DNA from: Algoriphagus aquimarinus
GTDB taxonomy: Bacteria; Bacteroidota; Bacteroidia; Cytophagales; Cyclobacteriaceae
Reading direction: 5' to 3'
DNA length: 64,000 nt
Assembly (NCBI RefSeq): GCF_007997215.1
Contig: NZ_VORW01000018.1
Span: forward strand, 1-64,000
The translations under genes were made by a program, and so were the position numbers. The notes under the pieces were generated by a model. That model was not told the DNA's origin, searched no databases, and worked only from the letters and a program-made list of their open reading frames with translations. Numbering within the stretch: the stretch's first letter is position 1; every line of letters starts with the position of its first letter. This document shows positions 1 to 7,783 of this stretch, one piece after another.

Positions 1-280
1 TGAAAGCCAACCAAACGGCCCTATTTCCAACCTAGTGGGCTTACATTCCAATTTCACCCAAAAATCTCCTCTGATTAAGTTCTTTTCAACCTCTCTGAGA
101 AATTCTTACTTTAGTCGGACACTAGTGATTCTAAACTGAAAAACGAAGAATAAAATCACCAAAAAAAACGATAGCCAAAACAGAGAAATCAAAAAATAGT
201 TGCTCAATCTCCTAAGTAAAAGGCGCCGGACACTTGTCTGGTGCTTTTTTTGTTAATTAGCTCTATAAAGAAAGTAATTC
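1..280. other. Left-edge non-coding stretch before the NtrC-type regulator
   Basis: I see no convincing reading frame in these 280 bases. The stretch ends with a plus-strand terminator hairpin at about 221-251, so it is probably the 3' untranslated tail of a gene left of the window followed by the short leader of the response regulator. An AT-rich segment follows the terminator and runs to the ATG at 281. Confidence 0.5.
221..251 (+). terminator. Rho-independent terminator of an upstream gene
   Basis: A stem of about ten base pairs, three of them G-U (aggcgccgga against tctggtgctt), with a short loop is followed by a run of seven T. It reads left to right, so it should end a transcript entering from outside the window and insulate the regulator starting at 281. 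Confidence 0.7.
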
Positions 281-1681
281 ATGAAGCATATATTATTAGT
301 AGAGGATGATCTGACTTATTCCAGGATTGTAAAAACCTTCTTGGAGAAAAATGGATTTTCAGTTCAAACTGCCATCAAAGTCAAAGAAGCTCAGCAACTT
401 TTTAGCAATTCTAAATTCGATTTAATCATTGCCGACTTCAGATTACCTGATGGTACCGGAATGGAATTACTTCAATGGTCAAAAATCAATTACCCACAAA
501 CGCAGGTAATTCTGATCACCCACTATTCGGATATTCGGATTGCTATCAAAGCCATGAAGCTTGGCGCTTTCGAATACATCACCAAGCCCATCAATCCTGA
601 TGAGTTATTGGCAACTGTAAAAGAATCTCTATCAACCAAAATACCTGAGCTCGCTTCGGCAGAACCTATAGCAGCCCCTTCGGCTCCTAAAGCTAAGTTT
701 CAAAGCAGCTACTTAATAGGTAACTCAGTGGAAGCAGAAAAACTCGAAAAGCACATTCAACTGGTTTCTCCTACAGATCTCAGCGTGCTGGTAATGGGTG
801 AAACCGGAACAGGAAAAGAGTTTATCTCCAGAAGAATTCATGATTTGTCTGCCCGAAAGGATGGACCATTTATAGCAATTGACTGTGGGGCTTTGCCCAA
901 AGAACTAGCGGGAAGTGAATTATTCGGCCACGTCAAAGGCGCTTTTACAGGAGCTCTGGAAAACAAAACGGGCCACTTCGAAATGGCAAATGGCGGAACC
1001 ATTTTTCTGGATGAAATAGGAAACCTCGGCTATGAAGTTCAAATACAGCTTCTTAGAGCGATTCAGGAAAGGACTATCCGCAAAATCGGTGGAAATAAAG
1101 AAATCCAAATTGATGTAAGGATTATTGCCGCCACGAATGACAATCTAATCGTACAGGCTGGAGATGGACATTTCCGGGAAGACTTATATCACAGACTCAA
1201 TGAGTTTACTCTAAGCGCTATTCCTCTTCGAAATAGAAAAGACGATCTGGAAGATTTTGCAGATCAATTCCTTGAAGAAAGCAATGAACGATTAGTCAAG
1301 AGTGTCAAAGGCTTCTCGCCTGAAGTTTGGGAGATATTCCTGGGATACGATTGGCCAGGCAACTTGCGGGAATTGCGAAACATCATCAAGCGTGCAGTTC
1401 TCCTTTCTGCAGGTTCGCATGTAGAGAAGGAAGCTCTTCCAGCAGACCTATATGAGCCATCCACGAGTTTTTCCGGAGCCAATTCAAGCTCAAACTCGTA
1501 TTCCAGACAAGCTGATTTACCTTCTCCGAAAGATTATAAATCCCAATGGGTAGAACAGGAAAAGGAGCTGATTCAAAAAGTATTGATGGACACCAAATTC
1601 AACAAGTCCAAAACGGCCAGGATTCTAAATATGGACCGTAAAACGCTTTATAGCAAAATGGAAAAATACGGACTGGATTAA
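281..1681 (+). CDS. Sigma-54-dependent response regulator, NtrC/AtoC family
   Basis: A 466-residue three-domain activator. Residues 1-120 are a receiver with acidic pair D9/D10, phospho-acceptor D52, T80 and K102. Residues about 143-375 are an AAA+ sigma-54 activation domain with Walker A GETGTGKE (173-180), an intact GAFTGA loop (220-225) that contacts sigma-54, and a Walker B ending in LDEI (243-246). The last 30 residues form a Fis-type HTH (NKSKTARILNMDRKTLYSKM). An intact GAFTGA predicts true sigma-54 activation. The gene is convergent with a hybrid histidine kinase whose stop lies two bases away, so the two may work together, although they do not form an operon. Target genes cannot be read from the sequence. 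Confidence 0.95.
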   Translation: MKHILLVEDDLTYSRIVKTFLEKNGFSVQTAIKVKEAQQLFSNSKFDLIIADFRLPDGTGMELLQWSKINYPQTQVILITHYSDIRIAIKAMKLGAFEYITKPINPDELLATVKESLSTKIPELASAEPIAAPSAPKAKFQSSYLIGNSVEAEKLEKHIQLVSPTDLSVLVMGETGTGKEFISRRIHDLSARKDGPFIAIDCGALPKELAGSELFGHVKGAFTGALENKTGHFEMANGGTIFLDEIGNLGYEVQIQLLRAIQERTIRKIGGNKEIQIDVRIIAATNDNLIVQAGDGHFREDLYHRLNEFTLSAIPLRNRKDDLEDFADQFLEESNERLVKSVKGFSPEVWEIFLGYDWPGNLRELRNIIKRAVLLSAGSHVEKEALPADLYEPSTSFSGANSSSNSYSRQADLPSPKDYKSQWVEQEKELIQKVLMDTKFNKSKTARILNMDRKTLYSKMEKYGLD

Positions 1682-1683
1682 TT

Positions 1684-4206
1684 CTAAACGGTTACTGTTT
1701 TGTCAATGGTCTCGGTAAGTGCTGACAGCAGGATGCGGATTTCCTCATCTAACTGATTCAGCGTATCGCCGAGGCCATTTTTATTGCCAATTTTCAGGCT
1801 ATTCTCCACCTTTCGGGCAGTTTGGCCAGCAGAACTTTTGATTTGTCCCAGACGGCTACCCAACTGATGGCAGATCTCTAGCACTTCGTCGAAGTCATCC
1901 TTCAACCTCGCATTCTTTATTCTTTCAAGATCCTTTCGGGTCTCCACCACCAATTCTCGCACGATATCCTGCAGAAGCAATTCATCTCCCATGCAGAAAC
2001 GAGCCAAGTCCTTTAGCTGAAACAGCGTACTATCAGATTCACTTATTTTTTGATTCATCGGTAAGTCTTTCACTGCATGATTTGGGAAGAATTTCCCCAA
2101 AATTTCAATCAACACGCGCTCTTGGAAAGGCTTGAAAACTATTTCGGTAAAGCCGCTTTCTACCATTTTTTCTCGCTCTTCTACAAAGACGTTTGCCGTC
2201 ATTGCCAGAATAGGCATTTCCTTATACTTGTCGATTGACCTTAGCTGTTTCACAACATCAAAGCCAGAAAATTCCGGCATCTGTATGTCCAAAATCGCCA
2301 AGTCGAAATCTACCTCCACAAACTCATCTCTGAAGTTGGAGCCTCCAGGGTATGCGATAATCGAAGCACCAAAATAACTCAGTATAGTTTCCAGGTATCT
2401 GATACCTACTTTATCGTCGTCTACAAGCAGAATTTTCAGCCCAGAAAGATCCAGAGAAACGATTTCATCGGGGTTAAATTCAGCGAGCTGGGATTCAGTG
2501 GCCGCCATTGGCAACTTCACCAGCATCGTAGTGCCTTCATGCTCTACACTAGACGCAATGATCTCTCCACCCATTAAAGAAACCAGGCGCTGAACGATCG
2601 CCAAACCAAGCCCCGTCCCTCCATATTTTCTGGAAATGGACGTGTCTGCCTGATCAAATTCCCGGAACACTTTTTCGAGAACCTCCTCAGACATCCCTAT
2701 CCCAGTGTCCAGTATTTCTACAGTTAGCAGACCTTCTACCCACCCCACATTTACTCGAATTGAACCCTCTGAAGTAAATTTGAAGGCATTGGTCAGTAAA
2801 TTATTCAGTATTTGCTTTAATCTCAATTGATCTCCTATCAGCCATTTATTCTCTGGCAAATCCAAGGACCAATCAAACGCTAGCTTCTTTTCGGCTGCCT
2901 GTAACTCAAAGAAATTCTGCAAGGAGGAAAAAAGTGATTCTGGATCAAAAGGATGAGCTTCCAACTTCAATTTACCAGCTTCCAGTTTAGAGAAATCCAA
3001 AACTTCATCCACGATTTCCATAAGCGTGTCCGATGCAAAGCCTATCATTCTTAGGTGAGATTGTTGGCTGGAATCCAGTTCGGATTTCTCCAAAACAGAT
3101 CTGTACCCTTGAATCACATGAAGAGGATTCCGTATCTCATGACTCATATTCGCCAAAAACTCCTGCTTTGATCTCGCCAGCTGCTCTGATTTGAGTCTGG
3201 AAATCTCAAGATTTTCCTGATAGCGCTTCGTCACTTTGATTTCTTTCAAAATGGAATACACCATCACAGCAGCTCCTATCACCGCTAAGAATACAATCAT
3301 GATCAGAAAGTAAGTCATGTCGTAGGTTAGCTTATAGGCAGAGTCATTTTGACTATTCGATTTCTCCAGTGCGCGCTGCTGAAGCGTACTTACCAGGTTT
3401 TGAATGGTGGTGATGATCTTACTTTGACTGATAGATAAATCAGCCTCCATTTTCGCCAGCTTTTGTCTTTGAAAAGACTCCTCTCGATTGACTCGGTTGA
3501 TTACACCCTTGATATTATACAGGACACTATCCAGTGTCTGCCCCTCCGGCAGGTTGGAATCACGGAGGTTTTGCTTTTGCAAATCGCGCAAATACGCAAT
3601 AGACTTGTCCTCCTCTTTGGTTATAATTGCCATTGGCAATTCATTATTTGCCTTCGCCTCCTGACGGGAAGAAATCTCCTGCTCCAGTTCGTTAAAAAGG
3701 TAATCCTTAGGATTGATCTTCTCAATGGGCTTTAATTCCAGACTGGCTGCCCGTCGGCGAATTCCCAGCTCGACCTTATTCAGCGCTTCCTGAGTGAAAT
3801 TCCGATTCGCCAAATTTGTCTTTACCTCATACAGATTCACATATCCGACGATAAGGGTATCCAGATTAGTCTGCACGCTTTCTATGTAGGTGTTTTCCAG
3901 GGAATCCTCGGCAAGGGAGCTTAATTCCTGAAGCTTTTCCTTGAGGGAAACGACGCTTGAATCCTGAACTCTAAAGTCCGCATCAATTCCAGAATGATCC
4001 AGTTGGGTGATTTGGATGATCTCAGACTGTAGCTTATTCAGCAGATTGAGTTTCTGATTAGGCTCAGCCAGCTCCTTCATGGTTTCTAGAAGCCGATTCT
4101 GGGTATAGTAAGTCAACCCAGCCATTCCGATCAGGAAAATAGCGGCTATAAAAAAGCCGGTAACGACTTTTCCGGCTGTACTGGAACTTGGGGATTTTCT
4201 CTTCAT
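1684..4206 (-). CDS. Hybrid sensor histidine kinase with receiver and HPt domains
   Basis: About 840 residues (numbered from the GTG). A first membrane helix (17-36) and a second (302-323) bracket a periplasmic, mainly helical sensor region of about 260 residues that I cannot assign to a named family. A coiled linker leads to HisKA with the H-box SHEIRNPLH (His about 359), then HATPase_c with N, DTGIGM and GGTGLGL motifs. A receiver follows at about 595-715 (VDDD, phospho-acceptor Asp in AILDIQMPE), and a C-terminal HPt-like domain with ICHQLGSRLG. This is a full phosphorelay in one chain, and the HPt could pass phosphate to a separate regulator such as the convergent NtrC protein (inference). 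A GTG at 4215 is also possible, but the ATG at 4206 gives a cleaner cytoplasmic MKRK start. Confidence 0.92.
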   Translation of the reverse strand: MKRKSPSSSTAGKVVTGFFIAAIFLIGMAGLTYYTQNRLLETMKELAEPNQKLNLLNKLQSEIIQITQLDHSGIDADFRVQDSSVVSLKEKLQELSSLAEDSLENTYIESVQTNLDTLIVGYVNLYEVKTNLANRNFTQEALNKVELGIRRRAASLELKPIEKINPKDYLFNELEQEISSRQEAKANNELPMAIITKEEDKSIAYLRDLQKQNLRDSNLPEGQTLDSVLYNIKGVINRVNREESFQRQKLAKMEADLSISQSKIITTIQNLVSTLQQRALEKSNSQNDSAYKLTYDMTYFLIMIVFLAVIGAAVMVYSILKEIKVTKRYQENLEISRLKSEQLARSKQEFLANMSHEIRNPLHVIQGYRSVLEKSELDSSQQSHLRMIGFASDTLMEIVDEVLDFSKLEAGKLKLEAHPFDPESLFSSLQNFFELQAAEKKLAFDWSLDLPENKWLIGDQLRLKQILNNLLTNAFKFTSEGSIRVNVGWVEGLLTVEILDTGIGMSEEVLEKVFREFDQADTSISRKYGGTGLGLAIVQRLVSLMGGEIIASSVEHEGTTMLVKLPMAATESQLAEFNPDEIVSLDLSGLKILLVDDDKVGIRYLETILSYFGASIIAYPGGSNFRDEFVEVDFDLAILDIQMPEFSGFDVVKQLRSIDKYKEMPILAMTANVFVEEREKMVESGFTEIVFKPFQERVLIEILGKFFPNHAVKDLPMNQKISESDSTLFQLKDLARFCMGDELLLQDIVRELVVETRKDLERIKNARLKDDFDEVLEICHQLGSRLGQIKSSAGQTARKVENSLKIGNKNGLGDTLNQLDEEIRILLSALTETIDKTVTV

Positions 4207-4251
4207 GAAAAACACATTACCCCAAGAACCAATAACTATTCCAAGTGGGGA

Positions 4252-4794
4252 TTAAAACTTCAGGATGGTATAGCCTTTAGGTGCATACGTAGTCACCGTA
4301 GTCAAGGCCGAAAGTGCCACATGAGCACCATCGTACAAATCAGCTTTTTCTAAAGTTCTGGCTCGCATGGACTGACCGCAAACCAGTATTTCTACTCCGG
4401 CAGCCTCCAGCGCTTTGTAAACAGCGATGTTTGGATTATCGGAGTTGTATCGCTTCTGATAGACTTCATTGTTCATTACTGTGGCAATAGCTCCACCATG
4501 AACCACTACTTTCACATGCATACGGTCCTTAGAAACACCAGCAAGACCATGAAGATTCATCATACGAGCCACATTGTCCACCCAGCGACTGATCTCAGCA
4601 TTGTCCTCGGCAGCCGTGGACATGTCCACTAAGATATAATAATCCAAGCTTCCATCCGGCCTTTCGGTCGCATCGGGAACTTCAAATATTCCCCCAAAGC
4701 CCTTAACGAGAGGAAATTGAGCCTCCTGAGCAAATGAAAACTGAGTAGCAAAAAGAGCAAGGCAAAAGATAGCCGAAGCGAATAATCGTGTCAT
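4252..4794 (-). CDS. Secreted DsrE/DsrF-like family protein
   Basis: The reading frame is open to 4866, but the ATG at 4794 gives a clean signal peptide (MTRLFASAIFCLALFATQFSFAQ), so I place the start there (180 residues). The mature part has the DsrE-like alternating fold: a YYILVDMS strand, a conserved VKVVVHGGAI segment, and ILVCGQSMRAR with a cysteine where DsrE proteins carry their sulfur-relay cysteine, followed by ALSALTTVTTYAPKGYTILKF. Exported DsrE-family proteins are known from Bacteroidota but have no settled role; sulfur handling in the periplasm is only an inference. It lies 45 bases upstream of the hybrid kinase on the same strand and could share its transcript. Confidence 0.8.
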   Translation of the reverse strand: MTRLFASAIFCLALFATQFSFAQEAQFPLVKGFGGIFEVPDATERPDGSLDYYILVDMSTAAEDNAEISRWVDNVARMMNLHGLAGVSKDRMHVKVVVHGGAIATVMNNEVYQKRYNSDNPNIAVYKALEAAGVEILVCGQSMRARTLEKADLYDGAHVALSALTTVTTYAPKGYTILKF

Positions 4795-5017
4795 AAGTCT
4801 GTAATTAGCCCGAAAATGTAAGGAAAATATAAGGGAGAAAAGAGGCCGTTGGTGGAAAATAATCAAGTCAAATCATGAGTCGGAAAACTTGTTAGTCATT
4901 TTAGTAATGAAGGGCAACGAAAACAAAAGCAATTTCAGTTGAGATGATGCAGGCAGAAGGCTCATATTTTTTTACTTGCTAAATTCCTAAAGAATAACAT
5001 TATGATTAGTTTAGACT

Positions 5018-5887
5018 ATGGAATTAGAAAAGGATTTAAAGATTCAATATGATGGTCTTGAAAGCGAAATTTCAAAATTTCGAAAATGGGCAATATTTTT
5101 AGCATTTATGGCATTTATCCCATTCCCAATAGCTGCTATTTTTAATTTCATCGTATTTGATAGTTTTTTGACTTTAGCAGATTTCGGAGGTTACATAGGT
5201 GGCGTCGCTTCTCCTTTTGGTGCTATTTCTGGAATCCTATTTGTCTATGTAGCTTTTTTAGGACAACGACAACAATTGCTATATACTCAACAAGAAATTA
5301 GAATTAATCAAATAGAACTTAGGGACACTAGGAAAGAAATTGAAGGACAAAAAGAGCAACTTATACTCCAAAACAAGCAATTTCAGATTCAATCCTTTGA
5401 ATCTACATTTTTCAACTTGCTCACTCACTTTAGAAATAGTGGACCAGTTGATATGTTGAAAAAAACATATATTCTACTCTTTGCTGATTTTAATCAAATT
5501 GGATTAAAGATTGAACCTGATGGTTATGGAGGCCATATTTCCTCAAGAAGACCCGATGCTGATCAAATTTTGGCAAAACAAGAATTCTTTTTTCGAACAA
5601 TAAGAAATTTGGATAACGTGGAATATTCCAATGTTAAAAACTCATTAAACCAGTTATTATCAATTTTAGGACATATTTTCTCAATAAAAAATATCCCTAA
5701 CAACCATTTAAACACATTAATTTTAAATATCCCTAAAGAGGAACTATATGTTCTTTTTTACATTTTCATATATAATCCAGAAGCCTTTCTCCCTCCTCAA
5801 CGAAAACATTTAGAAATATTTTTTTTGGAATTACCACAAAGCTATTATCACCATCCTTCACATTATTTTTGGTTGGACCGTGAATAA
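5018..5887 (+). CDS. Putative phage abortive-infection membrane protein (AbiC-like)
   Basis: 289 residues. Residues about 23-46 and 55-80 form two membrane helices with the glycine-rich link GGYIGGVASPFGAISG. A charged coiled coil follows (about 82-126, rich in Q, E, K, R), and then the segment FESTFFNLLTHFRN that typifies the putative phage abortive-infection family PF16872 (putAbiC). The layout of two helices, coiled coil and helical C-terminal domain matches that family, although the protein is at the short end. The gene is visibly more AT-rich than its neighbours, stands alone, and sits between a DsrE gene and repeat DNA beside tRNA-Leu, which fits acquired defence DNA. Family membership is from memory of the motif pattern, and an anti-phage function is inference. 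Confidence 0.7.
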   Translation: MELEKDLKIQYDGLESEISKFRKWAIFLAFMAFIPFPIAAIFNFIVFDSFLTLADFGGYIGGVASPFGAISGILFVYVAFLGQRQQLLYTQQEIRINQIELRDTRKEIEGQKEQLILQNKQFQIQSFESTFFNLLTHFRNSGPVDMLKKTYILLFADFNQIGLKIEPDGYGGHISSRRPDADQILAKQEFFFRTIRNLDNVEYSNVKNSLNQLLSILGHIFSIKNIPNNHLNTLILNIPKEELYVLFYIFIYNPEAFLPPQRKHLEIFFLELPQSYYHHPSHYFWLDRE

Positions 5888-5888
5888 T

Positions 5889-6062
5889 ACAATATCACAA
5901 TCTTTTGCGCCATTGCTCCTTTGCGGGAGATTTTTTTTACGAAAAATGAGATTAGTTCCACCTTTGGCACTCGCTTGACGATACTTTAGAAGAGATTTCT
6001 CCCTCTGGCCGAAATGACCGAAGTCACCACTTTGCGATCTTTGTGCCTTTGCGGTAAAAAAA
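5889..6062. repeat. Dispersed intergenic repeat, 'gcggt' module
   Basis: The stretch contains two degenerate blocks of the kind ctttgcgatctttgtgcctt followed by tgcggtaaaa (6030-6061, and a more diverged one at about 5903-5930). Such ACCGCAAAG-type blocks, read on the other strand, are widespread between genes in Bacteroidota. Related, more diverged blocks occur at about 15981-16015 and 23603-23641 in this window. A minus-strand open frame over it (about 5858-6094) is low-complexity and is not a gene. Confidence 0.6.
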
Positions 6063-6101
6063 TAACAAGACCTTCGAGGTTTTGAAAACCACAAAGGACA
6101 T

Positions 6102-6130
6102 AAAAAAAGCCCTGAATTGCTTCAGAGCTT
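6102..6130 (-). terminator. Terminator downstream of tRNA-Leu
   Basis: The ten-base arms AAGCCCTGAA and TTCAGAGCTT pair with one G-U, and on the minus strand the hairpin is followed by seven U. It lies five bases past the tRNA 3' end and fits a minus-strand transcript ending after the tRNA. Confidence 0.85.
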
Positions 6131-6135
6131 CCTTG

Positions 6136-6219
6136 TGCGCACGAGAAGATTCGAACTTCCACACTACTTAAAGCACCAGCCCCTCAAGCTGGCGTGTCTA
6201 CCAGTTTCACCACGTGCGC
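6136..6219 (-). tRNA. tRNA-Leu (anticodon GAG)
   Basis: On the minus strand the seven-base acceptor arms GCGCACG and CGTGCGC pair perfectly, with discriminator A. The D-arm contains GGTGAAACTGGTAGACACG. The anticodon stem CCAGC/GCTGG encloses TTGAGGG, giving anticodon GAG. A long class II variable arm follows, and the T-arm contains GTTCGAATC. The length of 84 bases is right for a leucine tRNA. The CCA end is not encoded. A terminator follows directly. The gene lies beside repeat DNA and an AT-rich AbiC-like gene, a setting often used by integrating elements, but I found no integrase or duplicated tRNA end. Confidence 0.95.
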
Positions 6220-6300
6220 GGTTAACAGTCTGCAAAAGTATCAGACTTGCCTATTCCAAGCAAACCCGATGTAAACCTTTTACGATTATTTTCTTGGGAA

Positions 6301-7185
6301 TTACCCGTAAACTTTCTTTTCTGCGGATAACAGCGTGTTATAGAGCAAAGAAGCAATCGTCATCGGCCCTACTCCACCCGGTACTGGCGTGATCGCAGAG
6401 GCGATTTCAGATACCTCGTCAAACTTCACATCTCCTACCAACTTGAATCCTGACTTCTTGCTAGCGTCTTCGATTCTATGAATTCCTACATCGATGACCA
6501 CAGCGCCTGGCTTTACCATATCGGCTGTTACGAAATGAGGTTTGCCCAAAGCTACGATCAGAATATCCGCGGTTTTAGCGATTTCCGGAAGATTGGCAGT
6601 TCGGCTATGTGTCAAGGTCACTGTTGCATTTCCAGGATAGCCATTTCTAGCCATCAGGATACTCATCGGACTTCCCACGATATGAGATCTACCAATTACC
6701 ACGCAATGCTTGCCTGAGGTCTGGATATCATATCTCTTCAGCAATTCTATGATCCCGTAAGGAGTTGCAGCAACGTAAGCGGGCCAGTTTAGCGCCATAC
6801 GTCCAACGTTTGCAGGAGTAAATCCATCCACGTCTTTCTCAGGCTTGATCTTATCTGTTACTTTTTCTACAGAGATATGCTTAGGCAAAGGAAGCTGCAC
6901 GATCAATCCATCTATATCCGGATTCTCATTGATTTCAGCGACCACTTTCAAAAGTTCTTCTTCAGAGACATTATCCTCCAGTCTCACCAAAGTAGATTCA
7001 AAACCACATTCCTCACATGCTTTCACCTTCGCATTTACATAGGTTTGGCTTGCTCCATCACTTCCCACGAGAATAGCTGCCAAATGGGGAGTTTTGCCTC
7101 CCTCAGCTTTTATTTCCGCTACACGGATAGCGATTTCAGATTTGATTTCAGAGGATGTTTTTTTTCCGTCGATGAGAATTGCCAT
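6301..7185 (-). CDS. folD: Bifunctional methylenetetrahydrofolate dehydrogenase/cyclohydrolase
   Basis: 294 residues, the usual FolD length. It interconverts methylene-, methenyl- and formyl-tetrahydrofolate using NADP in the cytoplasm. Seen in order: [23 protein letters not shown]-type substrate region with catalytic Tyr and Lys, the [14 protein letters not shown] motif, PEKDVDGF, the Rossmann segment [12 protein letters not shown], and the C-terminal [16 protein letters not shown] signature. The start is the ATG at 7185. It is read toward tRNA-Leu and its left neighbour on the same strand is the repeat-bounded four-helix-bundle gene, so it probably has its own promoter. Confidence 0.97.
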   Translation of the reverse strand: MAILIDGKKTSSEIKSEIAIRVAEIKAEGGKTPHLAAILVGSDGASQTYVNAKVKACEECGFESTLVRLEDNVSEEELLKVVAEINENPDIDGLIVQLPLPKHISVEKVTDKIKPEKDVDGFTPANVGRMALNWPAYVAATPYGIIELLKRYDIQTSGKHCVVIGRSHIVGSPMSILMARNGYPGNATVTLTHSRTANLPEIAKTADILIVALGKPHFVTADMVKPGAVVIDVGIHRIEDASKKSGFKLVGDVKFDEVSEIASAITPVPGGVGPMTIASLLYNTLLSAEKKVYG

Positions 7186-7195
7186 TTGATCTTTT

Positions 7196-7223
7196 GATTT
7201 ACGAATTACGATTTACGAGATCC
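7196..7223 (-). repeat. Left inverted copy of a dispersed repeat flanking the four-helix-bundle gene
   Basis: Read on the minus strand this gives tctcgtaaatc followed by gtaattcgtaaatc. The same core, with seven extra bases (ccaaatc-type insert), occurs on the plus strand at 7698-7728 and again at 58389-58416. Relative to the copy at 7698 it is inverted, so the two enclose the gene at 7277-7630. Confidence 0.75.
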
Positions 7224-7276
7224 TCAGGAACTCCAATCCTTGAATTATATAACGATCCTTAAATTCTATTTCAGAA

Positions 7277-7630
7277 TTAAGAGGATCTTGCTGTTTTAAT
7301 ACTAGCAACTACGATAGCTACTAGCTCATCTGCTTCTTTAATTAATCTTTTGATCTCGGGTGATAATTCCAGATCAGTATTTATTTCATCTATCACTTCA
7401 AGAAAGAACTGACTCTCATCTGCTTCTTCCTCCACTATTTTCAATTTATTGATAAAATCAGCTTTTGATTTTGCCCGTCCAACTGCTCGATAATTTGCTG
7501 CAACAGAACTGGAACTTCTGATCAGCTGATTTACATAACTATTAAACTCTCTAGTATGCGGCAACTTAGAACACAATCTCCAAACATCAATAGCGAATTG
7601 CTTGGTCCTCCTGATCATTTCCTGTTTCAT
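7277..7630 (-). CDS. Four helix bundle protein (23S rRNA intervening-sequence family)
   Basis: 117 residues, the usual length of the TIGR02436/S23 family. Recognisable parts are the N-terminal FAIDVWRLCSKLP, the LIRSSSSVAANYRAVGRAKS segment, the third helix FINKLKIVEEEADESQFFLEVI, and a last helix LIKEADELVAIVVASIKTAR. The family was first seen inside 23S rRNA insertions and is related in fold to the Avd protein of diversity-generating retroelements; here no rRNA or reverse transcriptase is near. The gene stands alone between folD and lepA, and its flanks are inverted copies of a dispersed repeat, so it may travel as a small cassette. Its molecular role is unknown. Confidence 0.9.
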   Translation of the reverse strand: MKQEMIRRTKQFAIDVWRLCSKLPHTREFNSYVNQLIRSSSSVAANYRAVGRAKSKADFINKLKIVEEEADESQFFLEVIDEINTDLELSPEIKRLIKEADELVAIVVASIKTARSS

Positions 7631-7683
7631 ATGGCATTTATTTAGAACTAAATCTAAAAACTTGCCTATGAAAATTGAGGATC

Positions 7684-7783
7684 GAGGTACAATTTAATCT
7701 CGTAAATCCCAAATCGTAATTCGTAAATTTAATCTCGAATGAAGAACGTCGAATAATGAATATCGAAGTTTTAGGATAACGAA
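7684..7783 (+). repeat. Right copy of the dispersed repeat plus a second repeat block
   Basis: Positions 7699-7726 carry a 28-base core identical to 58389-58416 and inverted relative to 7196-7223; similarity to the hutU-side copy extends left to the cgaggt at 7684. It continues into a second AT-rich block (7731-7783) with several degenerate TCGAAT/TATCGAA words, which looks like a separate repeat module reaching to the lepA stop. Confidence 0.75.

Noticed and set aside
5858-6094. Minus-strand open frame of 78 residues
   Set aside because: It lies wholly in the dispersed repeat and a terminator, has low-complexity basic composition, and such frames recur wherever the repeat occurs.
6136-6219. 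tRNA-Leu as an integration site of a genomic island
   Set aside because: No integrase, no duplicated tRNA end and no other mobile gene is visible; only one AT-rich gene is nearby, so I keep it as a possibility in a finding rather than a feature.
6117-6392. Plus-strand open frame of 91 residues
   Set aside because: It runs through tRNA-Leu and the folD 3' end on the opposite strand.
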